A DNA stretch of 64,000 nt from JBBRSD01 sp038245725. GTDB taxonomy: Bacteria > Actinomycetota > Coriobacteriia > Anaerosomatales > JAAXUF01. Below the pieces are notes generated by a model that saw only the letters and a list, made by a program, of their open reading frames with translations, made no database searches and was not told where the DNA came from. Positions 19,407-26,055 of this stretch are shown here, in pieces. Position numbers and translations under genes: made by a program. The number at the start of each line of letters is the position of its first letter. Within the stretch, counting starts at the first letter, position 1. The stretch lies in contig JBBRSD010000006.1 of NCBI GenBank assembly GCA_038245725.1, positions 62,001 to 126,000 of the forward strand, in the 5' to 3' direction.

Positions 19407-19436
19407 TTGCGGTGGTCATACCCCGAGGGGTATAGT
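19407..19436 (+). promoter_or_regulatory. Predicted sigma-70-type promoter of the seleno-rhodanese gene
   Basis: TTGCGG (19407-19412) and TATAGT (19431-19436) are separated by 18 bases. They would start transcription near 19443, giving a 5' UTR of about 25 bases that contains the GAGGAG ribosome site. The CsoR/CstR-type dyad fills the spacer and overlaps the -10 element. Confidence 0.55.
19418..19433. promoter_or_regulatory. CsoR/CstR-type operator dyad
   Basis: ATACCCC-GA-GGGGTAT is a perfect 7+7 bp inverted repeat. It matches the TACCC...GGGTA core of operators bound by CsoR-family repressors (copper-sensing CsoR, per-/polysulfide-sensing CstR). It sits between the -35 and -10 elements of the rhodanese-thioredoxin gene, the position expected for repression. 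No CsoR-family regulator is encoded within the window. The rhodanese content of the target favours a CstR-like sulfane-sulfur sensor over copper. Confidence 0.6.
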
Positions 19437-19467
19437 TCGGGGAGCAAAACGTCGTGAGGAGTCGCGC

Positions 19468-20166
19468 GTGAAGAAGGCAACAATCTGGATCGTCGTGGCC
19501 GTAGCGGTCGTTACCATGGCGCTTCTGGCGTTCAGGCCCGCCGCCGGCGGCGTGAAGACCGTCGACGCCGCGGGACTCATCGCGGCCCAATCGAAGGGTG
19601 CACAACTCATCGACGTGCGCTCGAAGGGCGAGTACGACCTCGGGCATATCGCCGGAGCGGTCAACGTGCCGCTCGATACTCTCCAGGTGGCGGCTGCGAA
19701 CTGGGATCGCAACGCGACCTATGTCGTCTACTGCGCCTCAGGCGTCCGCTCATCCCAGGCTGTGCAGATTATGACCTCGATGGGGTTCAAGAACATCGAC
19801 CACTTCGCGAAGGGCGTAAACGAGGGCTGGACTGCCCCGCTTGAGTCCTCTGATGGCTCGTCTGGCTCGAGCACCGTCCAGACGTCGGGCAAGCCCGTGC
19901 TGATCGAGTTCTACACCGATTCTTGACCCTCGTGCCAGAAGATGAAGCCTCTGGTCGAGGGGCTCGAGAAGTCGTACGCCGGCAAGGTTGAGTTCAGGCG
20001 GTTGAACATTGAGAGCGATCAGGCGGCGGTCAAACTCGCCGACACGATGGGAGTGCAATACGTTCCGACGTTCGTGTTCGTGAACTCCAACGGTGTCGTG
20101 GCAAAGAACGTGGTTGGCGAGATGACCCAGGATGCGCTTTCGTCGGGAGTGAGTTCGCTCAAGTAG
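19468..20166 (+). CDS. Membrane-anchored rhodanese-thioredoxin fusion selenoprotein (in-frame UGA as Sec)
   Basis: 232 aa if UGA at 19924-19926 is read as selenocysteine (residue 153). The GTG start has GAGGAG six bases upstream. Residues 3-24 form a membrane anchor or signal. A rhodanese domain follows (about 30-125), with active-site loop YCASGVRS and Cys89 as persulfide carrier. A Ser/Gly linker leads to a thioredoxin fold starting LIEFYTDS-Sec-PSC, where UPSC replaces CxxC (Sec153, Cys156), and a cis-Pro motif YVPTF follows. The frame stays open on both sides of the UGA, and the thioredoxin homology crosses it directly, which argues against a pseudogene. An 11-bp SECIS-like hairpin follows the UGA. 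The likely role is extracytoplasmic persulfide transfer or reduction. The selenocysteine machinery lies outside the window. Confidence 0.85.
19927..19961 (+). promoter_or_regulatory. Bacterial SECIS-like element directly after UGA
   Basis: The bases right after the UGA fold as CCCTCG(TG)CCAGA, a 10-base loop AGATGAAGCC, then TCTGG(T)CGAGGG: 11 bp with one small internal asymmetry. The loop has G at its second position, as required of the first two loop bases in bacterial SECIS elements bound by SelB. The loop begins 13 bases after the UGA, at the short end of the usual range. The hairpin also codes for the thioredoxin helix after the active site. Confidence 0.7.
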
Positions 20167-20203
20167 CAATCAGCGCCATTCGCGCTCATCGCCGAATATC
20201 GCC

Positions 20204-20230
20204 CGAACGGCCTCTATGAGAGGCCGTTCG
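20204..20230 (+). terminator. Terminator of the seleno-rhodanese gene
   Basis: A perfect 12-bp stem, CGAACGGCCTCT with AGAGGCCGTTCG, closed by ATG and followed by a weak U-rich stretch (TCGTTCTCC), 38 bases past the stop codon. Confidence 0.8.
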
Positions 20231-20259
20231 TCGTTCTCCACGGCAAAACCGGTGGCGCT

Positions 20260-20624
20260 GCGCGGCCATGAGCGTATATTCGATGTAGGGCGCTTTGCTC
20301 GGCGTCCACACCCGTCGGTCAGGAGGTCTCAACTGCAGGTGGAAACAGCAACAGAGCAGGAAGACCGGGCCGAAGTGGCAGATGAAGGTCTCAGGTACCG
20401 AGTGCCGAACGACTAGCACGATGCCGGAGAGCCGGGCATAAGCCCTTGGAACGCCGAGGATGAGACCGCAGGGACACAGCCGGTCGAGATTCCTCGCTAC
20501 TAGCCCTTTAGAAGGGCCCCTTAGGCGGTGCGAAGGCCACCTCGGTCACAGGAGGACAACCCGGCGGAATGCGCGCCGGTCAGCAGAGGAGCGGATCCCG
20601 AATCGGGACCCGCTCCTTCTTATT
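20260..20624 (+). ncRNA. Candidate structured noncoding RNA (unidentified)
   Basis: This ORF-free stretch between two convergent genes ends in a strong intrinsic terminator on the + strand, although no protein gene precedes it there. Inside are an 8-bp long-range pairing (CTCGGCGT 20298-20305 with ACGCCGAG 20451-20458), a 7-bp pairing (GGTCTCA 20325-20331 with TGAGACC 20461-20467) that crosses it as a pseudoknot would, and hairpins at 20503-20517 and 20561-20579. A weak TATATT lies near 20274. I tested it by eye against RNase P, tmRNA, 6S and SRP cores and found no match. The 5' end is a guess. Confidence 0.4.
20588..20624 (+). terminator. Strong intrinsic terminator of the candidate RNA
   Basis: GGAGCGG-A-TCCCG, loop AAT, CGGGA-C-CCGCTCC: a 7+5 bp stem with one A/C mismatch, followed by TTCTTATT. 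The U-tract lies on the + strand, so it does not serve the glnB operon, which ends at 20646 on the other strand. Confidence 0.8.
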
Positions 20625-20645
20625 GGATGCTGTGGGCAGTGAAGG

Positions 20646-20984
20646 TCAGAGTGCCTCGGGCCCGGTCTCGCCGGTCCGGACGCGGATGACCTGCTCGACG
20701 GTGGAGACGAAGATCTTACCGTCACCGATGCGATCGGTCCGAGCAGCCTTCACGACCGCGTCGACGAGGTCGGCCACTTCGTGGTCGTTCACAACGGCGA
20801 CGATTGAGACCTTGGGAAGCAGATCGATGACGTACTCGGCGCCACGCCAGTGCTGTGAGATGCCGCCCTGGGTGCCGTGACCCTTGACCTCGGTGATCGT
20901 CAGGCCCTTGTGTCCGAGACCGACGACCGCTTCCTTTACAGAGTCGAGCCGTTCCGGGCGAACGACAGCTTCTACGCGCTTCAT
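20646..20984 (-). CDS. glnB: P-II family nitrogen regulatory protein
   Basis: 112 aa, full length for GlnB/GlnK. Conserved features are the N-terminal KRVEAVVRPERLDSVKEAV, the T-loop with WRGAEYVIDLLPKV in which Tyr51 (the uridylylation site in proteobacteria) is kept, and the C-terminal signature GDGKIFVSTVEQVIRVRTGE. It starts immediately after the amt stop codon, with GGAGGTG inside the end of amt. This amt-then-PII order is the classical one, in which PII binds Amt and blocks ammonium uptake when nitrogen is sufficient. Residue 46 is Trp where E. coli GlnB has Tyr. Confidence 0.97.
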   Translation of the reverse strand: MKRVEAVVRPERLDSVKEAVVGLGHKGLTITEVKGHGTQGGISQHWRGAEYVIDLLPKVSIVAVVNDHEVADLVDAVVKAARTDRIGDGKIFVSTVEQVIRVRTGETGPEAL

Positions 20985-22607
20985 CTATGCCTCACCTCCG
21001 GCGGTTGAATAGTCGGCTCCGTCAGTTGCGGGGCTCGTGTTCACGAAGTCGGGGTAGGCGAGCACACCCATCTCGGTGGCGTCCAAGCCTGCGATCTCGT
21101 CGTTGGCCGAGGAACGCAGGCCCATGATCTTCTTCTGCGCCGTGAAGAACAGGTAGAACATGCCGAATGCCCATGAGGCGACGACGACGCAGGCGATCAG
21201 CTGCGCGACAAGCTGGCCGGGGTCGCCATAGAACAGGCCCTTGACCGGATTGGCGATGCCATTGAATCCGGCGCCGTAGGTGCCATCCGCGAACAGACCG
21301 AGAGAGATCATGCCCCAGAGACCGCACACGCCGTGGACCGAGGAGGCGCCCACCGGGTCATCGACCTTGAGCTTGCGCTCGATAAAGATGACCGAAAGGA
21401 CGACCAGGATACCGGCGACCGCGCCGATGAGAACCGCTGCCCAGGGGCTGACAAACGCGCAGGGAGCGGTGATGGCCACGAGGCCGGCGAGCGAGCCGTT
21501 GACCGCCATCGACGGATCGGGCTTGCCCCAGAGCTTCCACACGAAGAACATCGCCGAAACCATACCTGCGGAGCCAGCGAGGAGCGTGTTGGCGATGATG
21601 ACGGAGAAGCGCAAGTCCCCGGCGGCCAGGGTCGACATGCCGTTGAAGCCGAACCAGCCGAAGAACAGGATGATGGTGCCGGCGATGGCCATCGGGATGT
21701 GGTGGCCAGGGATGGCGATCGGGGTGCCGTCTTTCTTGAACTTACCGATGCGCGGGCCGATCACGACTGCGCCCGCAAGCGCCGAGAATCCACCGACCGC
21801 ATGCACGACCGATGAGCCGGCGAAGTCGAGCACGCCGTGGCCGAGGTGCAGCGTGGTGCCCAGCTGCGAGAGCCAGCCGCCACCCCAGACCCACATGCCG
21901 TAGACCGGGTAGACGATGATGCCCATGAAGATGCCCATCGGGACGAACGCCGAGAACTTCCAACGCTCAGCCATGGCGCCGGTCACGATCGTGGCGGCGG
22001 TGTCCATGAATACGAGCTGGAAAAGGAAGAACGCGAAGATGCCGACGTCATATGTGCCGTCGTGCAGCGAGCCAAGCAGGAAGCCCTTGTAGCTGAAAAG
22101 GCCCCAACCGGGAGCTGCGGCGAACAGGTGGTTCAGCGGCTCGACTCCACCGAGCAGACTGATGCTTCCGAAGCCGCCAAACTGGATCGCGAACCCTGCG
22201 GCCCAGTAGGAGAGAGCGCCGATCCCAAAGACGATGAAGTTTGTCATGGCGACGTGTGCCGCGTTCTTCGAGCGACAGAAGCCGGTCTCGACGAGCATGA
22301 AGCCCGCCTGCATGAAGAAGATGAGCGCCACACCGACGATCACGAAGAACATGTTGACGCCGATGGTCAGATGTCCCAGCTGAGCGCCGATCTCAGCGAC
22401 AGTGGGCTGGCCCGCGGTCGCGGCGGTAACCGCATTGATGTCACCCGTGGCGGCGCCGTTGGGGTCACCTGCAAGGGCGAGGCCGGTCAGAAGCACGAAG
22501 GCAACTATGGTGAACAATGACGTACGAACTGCAGCACGCTTCAGAATGTCCGGCATTCGGTCGCGTACGGCTGAAGGGTCGAAGAACCGCATAAGAAGCG
22601 ACTTCAA
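20985..22607 (-). CDS. amt: Ammonium transporter (Amt family)
   Basis: 540 aa from a TTG start with GGAGG eight bases upstream; the frame stays open to 22847 but without a ribosome site. The N-terminus has a hydrophobic segment ending LALAGD, then a short linker and 11 membrane helices. Amt signatures seen: FFMQAGFMLVETGFCRSKN, DFAGSSVVHAVGG and WFGFNGMST, plus pore-lining His in DFAGSSVVH and in GASSVHGVCGLWG. The protein forms trimers that conduct ammonium. The tail (about 55 aa) is cytoplasmic and would contact PII, whose gene follows without a gap. Confidence 0.96.
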   Translation of the reverse strand: MKSLLMRFFDPSAVRDRMPDILKRAAVRTSLFTIVAFVLLTGLALAGDPNGAATGDINAVTAATAGQPTVAEIGAQLGHLTIGVNMFFVIVGVALIFFMQAGFMLVETGFCRSKNAAHVAMTNFIVFGIGALSYWAAGFAIQFGGFGSISLLGGVEPLNHLFAAAPGWGLFSYKGFLLGSLHDGTYDVGIFAFFLFQLVFMDTAATIVTGAMAERWKFSAFVPMGIFMGIIVYPVYGMWVWGGGWLSQLGTTLHLGHGVLDFAGSSVVHAVGGFSALAGAVVIGPRIGKFKKDGTPIAIPGHHIPMAIAGTIILFFGWFGFNGMSTLAAGDLRFSVIIANTLLAGSAGMVSAMFFVWKLWGKPDPSMAVNGSLAGLVAITAPCAFVSPWAAVLIGAVAGILVVLSVIFIERKLKVDDPVGASSVHGVCGLWGMISLGLFADGTYGAGFNGIANPVKGLFYGDPGQLVAQLIACVVVASWAFGMFYLFFTAQKKIMGLRSSANDEIAGLDATEMGVLAYPDFVNTSPATDGADYSTAGGEA

Positions 22608-22906
22608 CGCCCACACCTCCTTTTGGCAGTGGCGACCCGCCCTATGCAGGTCGCGGCTGGGGGCACAAGCGCCGTACTCCGTTGGACGGCGGTACTCGGA
22701 GATGCGCAGCTCCGAGGCGACCGATGGCGGCCGTACAGCAACCGTAGGGGTGCGACATTTCAAAGCTGTTTCTTGGCGAATGCGGCGCGGTGAAACTTGG
22801 GTTTCGGTGCCTGCCCGAAACGAAAGACGCTGGTGCGACGACCGCAACAGATGCGAAACACCGCGGGACTAAGCTTCGCGTACGCACTACGTACGGAGGC
22901 CTGCGA
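22608..22906. promoter_or_regulatory. Divergent intergenic region amt / antiporter
   Basis: This 299-base region holds the promoters of both divergent genes. The amt ribosome site (GGAGG on the minus strand) is at 22615-22619 and the antiporter site CGGAGG at 22894-22899. I see no clear operator or riboswitch. Confidence 0.4.
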
Positions 22907-24127
22907 ATGCACACTGAAACCTCGCGAGTACTCATAGACCTGCTCATCGTGTTCGCGGTCGGCAAACTCATGGGCGAGTTGTTCGAGCGGATGCGCCAAC
23001 CAGCTGTCATCGGTGAGCTTCTCGCCGGCATCCTGATCGGTCCGGGGCTTCTCGGCTGGGTGAGGCCTGGGGCGGTGCTGTCGACCGTGGCGACGATGGG
23101 CGTGATCGTGCTCATGTTCGTCGTCGGGCTCGAGACACGTCCGAGCGATCTCTTCAAGGTAGGCGGCCGCGCCTTCGTCGTGGGCAGCGTCGGAATCGTG
23201 CTGCCGCTGCTGTGCGGCTTCTGGTTCGGGACGGCGCTGGGCGACGGCCGGCCGGAGGCGTTGTTCATCGGGACGGCGCTGGTGGCGACGTCGGTGGGAA
23301 TCACGGCGCGCGTGCTGGCGGACCGCGGGTTTCTCTCGGCGACGGAGGCTCGCATCATTTTGGCGGCGGCGGCCATCGACGACGTGCTGGGGATGCTCGT
23401 GCTGTCGTTGGTGGTGGGTTCGACGCACGGCAGCATTGACGTCGCGCACATGGGCGTGTTGCTGGCGCAGGTAATCGCGTTCATCGGGTTCGAGATGTGG
23501 CTCGCACCGAAACTGGTGGCCCGACACGCGCACTGGCTCGACAAGCTTCGCATCCCGAACGCCGGGTTCGTGGTCGCGCTCATCGTGATGCTGGGCATGG
23601 CAGCGCTCTCCGAGGCGATTGGGCTCGCGGGAATCGTGGGCGCCTTCTTCGCGGGCATGATGTTCGCCGAGACCGAGGACCGCTGGGAACTCACCAAGCA
23701 GGCGCGGCCGCTCTACGAGTGGCTCGTGCCGTATTTCTTCGTCGTTACCGGCATGCAGGTGCAGCCGTCGCTCTTCGCTCACAGCAAGGTGCTTGTACCG
23801 GGCCTGGTGCTGGTTGCGATCGCCGTGGCGACGAAGGTCGTTGGGTGCGGGCTCGGGGCCGCGGGCATGGGCTGGCGGCGCATGATCGCCATCGGCGTGG
23901 GCATGGTGCCGCGCGGCGAGGTCGGGCTCATCGTGGCTTCGACCGGGCTCGCGATGGGTGTGATCGGCTCGGCGAGCTACGCGATGATCATCCTCGTGGT
24001 GGTCGCGTCGACGGTCGTGGCACCTCCACTGCTGGCCGTGTTGTTCCCGTGGGCGTTGGCGCAGCCGGTGGATGCTCACGGCGAGGGCCTTGCCGAGACG
24101 GGCGTGCTAGCTTTCGGCGACGAGTAG
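22907..24127 (+). CDS. Cation/H+ antiporter, CPA2 family
   Basis: 406 aa from ATG 22907, which has CGGAGG seven bases upstream; the frame extends back to 22790 without a site. Twelve to thirteen hydrophobic helices cover almost the whole length. The segment RMRQPAVIGELLAGILIGPGLLGW and the ALVATSVGITARVL and AAAIDDVLGMLVLS motifs are typical of KefB/NapA-like CPA2 antiporters (PF00999), with the Asp pair IDD as likely ion-binding residues. There is no C-terminal RCK domain, so it is a Na+/H+ or K+/H+ exchanger without a fused nucleotide sensor. Confidence 0.92.
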   Translation: MHTETSRVLIDLLIVFAVGKLMGELFERMRQPAVIGELLAGILIGPGLLGWVRPGAVLSTVATMGVIVLMFVVGLETRPSDLFKVGGRAFVVGSVGIVLPLLCGFWFGTALGDGRPEALFIGTALVATSVGITARVLADRGFLSATEARIILAAAAIDDVLGMLVLSLVVGSTHGSIDVAHMGVLLAQVIAFIGFEMWLAPKLVARHAHWLDKLRIPNAGFVVALIVMLGMAALSEAIGLAGIVGAFFAGMMFAETEDRWELTKQARPLYEWLVPYFFVVTGMQVQPSLFAHSKVLVPGLVLVAIAVATKVVGCGLGAAGMGWRRMIAIGVGMVPRGEVGLIVASTGLAMGVIGSASYAMIILVVVASTVVAPPLLAVLFPWALAQPVDAHGEGLAETGVLAFGDE

Positions 24128-24213
24128 TCGGCCGAAACTCGGCCCGAGATAAGTGAAGCGACAAGTGACAAGTCAAGTCCTACGTAGAGAAGTACATCCT
24201 GAGCGCGCGATGA

Positions 24214-24219
24214 TATACT
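24214..24219 (+). promoter_or_regulatory. -10 element (TATACT) of tRNA-Ala
   Basis: TATACT ends 11 bases before the tRNA 5' end, a normal distance for a tRNA promoter. No good -35 box is visible 16-18 bases upstream. Confidence 0.5.
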
Positions 24220-24230
24220 CTCCCGCGCAC

Positions 24231-24306
24231 GGGGACGTAGCTCAGCTGGGAGAGCATCGGCTTTGCAAGCCGAGGGTCGAGGGTTCGAGCCCCTTCGTCT
24301 CCACCA
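24231..24306 (+). tRNA. tRNA-Ala (anticodon TGC)
   Basis: Acceptor stem GGGGACG/CGTCTCC with one G-U pair, D-arm AGCTCAGCTGGGAGAGC, anticodon stem TCGGC/GCCGA with loop TTTGCAA and anticodon TGC at 24264-24266, T-arm AGGGTTCGAGCCCCT, discriminator A, encoded CCA. Confidence 0.98.
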
Positions 24307-24316
24307 AGCGAAAACG

Positions 24317-24357
24317 CAGGTCGGGAGCTTATAGGCTCTCGACCTGTTTGTTTCTTC
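24317..24357 (+). terminator. Terminator of tRNA-Ala
   Basis: CAGGTCGGGAGC pairs with GCTCTCGACCTG (12 bp, one G-U) across a TTATAG loop, followed by TTTGTTTCTTC, a clear intrinsic terminator. Confidence 0.9.
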
Positions 24358-24384
24358 TACCAAGCGCCGTCGACAGTGGTGCGT

Positions 24385-24528
24385 CTAGGCGCGTCGACCG
24401 ACGACCAGGTTGTAGATGAGTACGATGATCGCGATCACGATCAGCAGGTGGATAAGACTGCCGCCAAGGTGAAAGCTGAAGCCGAGAAGCCAGAGAACAA
24501 GAAGAATCACGAATATCGTCCACAACAT
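24385..24528 (-). CDS. Small membrane protein, lmo0937 family (DUF5670-like)
   Basis: 47 aa, two membrane helices (about 2-17 and 23-40) separated by a short GGS-type turn, ending in RRA. The pattern MLWTIFVILLVLWLLGF then LIHLLIVIAIIVLIYNL is that of the lmo0937 family of tiny stress-associated membrane proteins. The ATG at 24528 has GGAGG eight bases upstream; an upstream in-frame start (24576) has none. Molecular function is unknown. Confidence 0.88.
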   Translation of the reverse strand: MLWTIFVILLVLWLLGFSFHLGGSLIHLLIVIAIIVLIYNLVVGRRA

Positions 24529-24676
24529 GGTGACTACCTCCGATTGGCCGACGAATGAACCTTCGTACACTGTCATTCATGCCCAAGCGTTTGGCCGCGA
24601 AACGGAAGTCCGGAACGTACGGCCCGACCCGCGATTGACCGGTGTAATGCTGCACCCTGCGTGCCTGGAATCGAAA

Positions 24677-24714
24677 AAGGGACCGCGAGCAGGTTTCTCC
24701 GCTCGCGGTCCCTT
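24677..24714 (-). terminator. Terminator of the lipoprotein gene (works on minus strand)
   Basis: A perfect 14-bp stem: AAGGGACCGCGAGC pairs with GCTCGCGGTCCCTT around a 10-base loop. On the minus strand it is followed by a run of U (TTTTT before CG), so it ends the lipoprotein transcript at 24748. Confidence 0.88.
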
Positions 24715-24747
24715 GTCTGTGCTGCAGCCGCTACGCGGCCACGGCAG

Positions 24748-25113
24748 TTACTTCTGCGACTTGGCGACCATCTTGCCGTTGAAGAACGAGACGGTCAGAC
24801 CGCTGCTCCACGCGTAGGTGACGAACGCGAACTTCTTGCTGCCCTTGCGCACGACAACGGTGCCGGGTCCTCCGGCCATCGCGCTTACCTGCTGGTAGCT
24901 CATGCCGGTCCTGACCCGGTTGTACAGCGCAAGCGGGCCGGCGTCCTTGGGAGCTGCGGTTGCGGTTGGGTTAGCCGACGAAGTCGTAGTACTTGTGGCC
25001 ACGGGCGCTGCCGCGGGGATGCTTCCGACCGGGCCGTTGTTGGCGGGCGAACAGCCGACGAGAGAGAGCGCCACCAAGCACACGACGATTGCAGGAACGA
25101 TCAGTTTCTTCAA
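24748..25113 (-). CDS. Small lipoprotein with BamE/SmpA-like domain
   Basis: 121 aa. Signal peptide with lipobox LSLVGC (Cys21), a Pro/Ala/Thr/Ser-rich spacer to about residue 55, then a ~65-aa domain: LALYNRVRTGMSYQQVSAMAGG to VVVRKGSKKFAFVTYAW to LTVSFFNGKMVAKSQK. The phrase 'G-M-S-Y-x-x-V' followed by a glycine turn and three beta strands resembles the helix-helix-sheet fold of BamE/SmpA-like and DUF3862-type lipoproteins. It is transcribed alone with its own terminator. The role is unknown; a periplasmic or cell-surface binding domain is likely. Confidence 0.75.
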   Translation of the reverse strand: MKKLIVPAIVVCLVALSLVGCSPANNGPVGSIPAAAPVATSTTTSSANPTATAAPKDAGPLALYNRVRTGMSYQQVSAMAGGPGTVVVRKGSKKFAFVTYAWSSGLTVSFFNGKMVAKSQK

Positions 25114-25555
25114 CGATGAACCTCCCCGACTGAGTGCGGCCCGAGCGCCCCGAGGGCTCGTGGCCGAAGTCTTCTATGAAGCACGGTGTCAGCCGCTTCG
25201 CTGAGTATAGGACAAGCCCGCGTGGTTTTGAGCCGGTCGGAGAGTGGCGCGTTCGTCTCGGACTTAACGAGAGGGGGCGACTCGGCGGGCACCCCCTCGA
25301 GGCGGCTCGGTCACCGTCTAACGATGTTTCCGCAGTTCAGGGGCGCTTGGCTCGCTCAATCAAGGTCCGTTCAGGAACGGACCTTGGGCAGCTCGGATGT
25401 CGAGGATCAAGTGATGCGAGCCTCTCGTCTTCACAAAAAGAACGCAAGCCGTAAGCCTCTCAGGCCGGCCGGAACGGACTCCGAGCAGCCTCAGAGGGAT
25501 ATACACCTCATATGCGGGCGTTTGAGCCTTCGCACGACTGAGGAGTTGAGCTGCA
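25114..25555. other. Gene-free region with inverted repeats
   Basis: No supported gene. Two hairpins stand out: GAGGGGG/CCCCCTC at 25271-25298, and a perfect 12-bp inverted repeat with a 2-base spacer at 25361-25386 (listed separately). The region probably contains the promoters of the divergent lipoprotein and SHOCT-protein genes. Confidence 0.45.
25361..25386. repeat. Perfect 12-bp inverted repeat, 2-base spacer
   Basis: CAAGGTCCGTTC-AG-GAACGGACCTTG. The spacer is too short for an RNA tetraloop without opening a pair, so either a protein-binding dyad or a terminator-like hairpin is possible. No U-tract follows on either strand. Confidence 0.6.
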
Positions 25556-25879
25556 GTGATGGGATACGGACGCGGATACGGTTATGACGGCTACGGTGGC
25601 GGCATGATGAGCAACGGTGGATGGTTCGTCGGGCTGTTGCTGACGCTCTTCGGCGTGCTCGTGATACTTGTGGTCGTGCTGCTCGTCGTATGGGCGGTGC
25701 GGGCGTCGTCTGGACACGGGCACTCAGGCGCGGTGATGCATCCCATGACACCCGGGGCGACTCCGCCCACGGGGGCGGTAGGACACGACGAGGCCGTAGC
25801 CATCGCGAAGAAGCGCCTGGCAAGTGGCGAGATAAAGCCCGACGAGTACGCGGAGATCATGCGCCATCTCGGCGGCTAG
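25556..25879 (+). CDS. SHOCT domain-containing small membrane protein
   Basis: 107 aa. A Gly/Tyr/Met-rich start (GYGRGYGYDGYGGGMM), a single membrane helix (about 23-48), a His/Gly/Pro spacer, and a C-terminal SHOCT motif: AVAIAKKRLASGEIKPDEYAEIMRHL. SHOCT is a short oligomerisation motif common at protein ends. Start is GTG 25556 or ATG 25559, with AGGAG at 25541-25545, a little far upstream. Function unknown. Confidence 0.85.
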   Translation: MMGYGRGYGYDGYGGGMMSNGGWFVGLLLTLFGVLVILVVVLLVVWAVRASSGHGHSGAVMHPMTPGATPPTGAVGHDEAVAIAKKRLASGEIKPDEYAEIMRHLGG

Positions 25880-26055
25880 CGTCGGCGGATTCACAGGCAC
25901 CAGCAGGGCCGGCACGCGGGCCACTCAGTAGCTGACTTTTGCACTAGCTTCTGGGTGAGCCTGGCGTTGACCGGCCCTGTTATCGCGCGTAAGGGCCGCG
26001 GCGACGGCCGGGTGAGCCGCGCACACCGCGCCGGATCGCGCCGCCTGCGCTGGCG

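Noticed and set aside
19030..19926. Rhodanese gene ending at the TGA 19924-19926, with a separate gene starting at 19942 (or a pseudogene).
   Set aside because: The thioredoxin homology crosses the TGA in the same frame, the TGA is exactly at the first active-site position, and a SECIS-like hairpin follows. Two genes or a pseudogene explain none of these.
20260..20624. Candidate RNA as RNase P, tmRNA, 6S or SRP RNA.
   Set aside because: The conserved core sequences of each (for example GAGGAAAGTCC of RNase P, or the GGTTTCGACA-type start of tmRNA) were not found on either strand.
25420..25510. Partial c-di-GMP-I riboswitch resemblance (ACGCAAGCC then GGCC).
   Set aside because: The core blocks are incomplete and out of order, and no 3' GGG-type motif follows.
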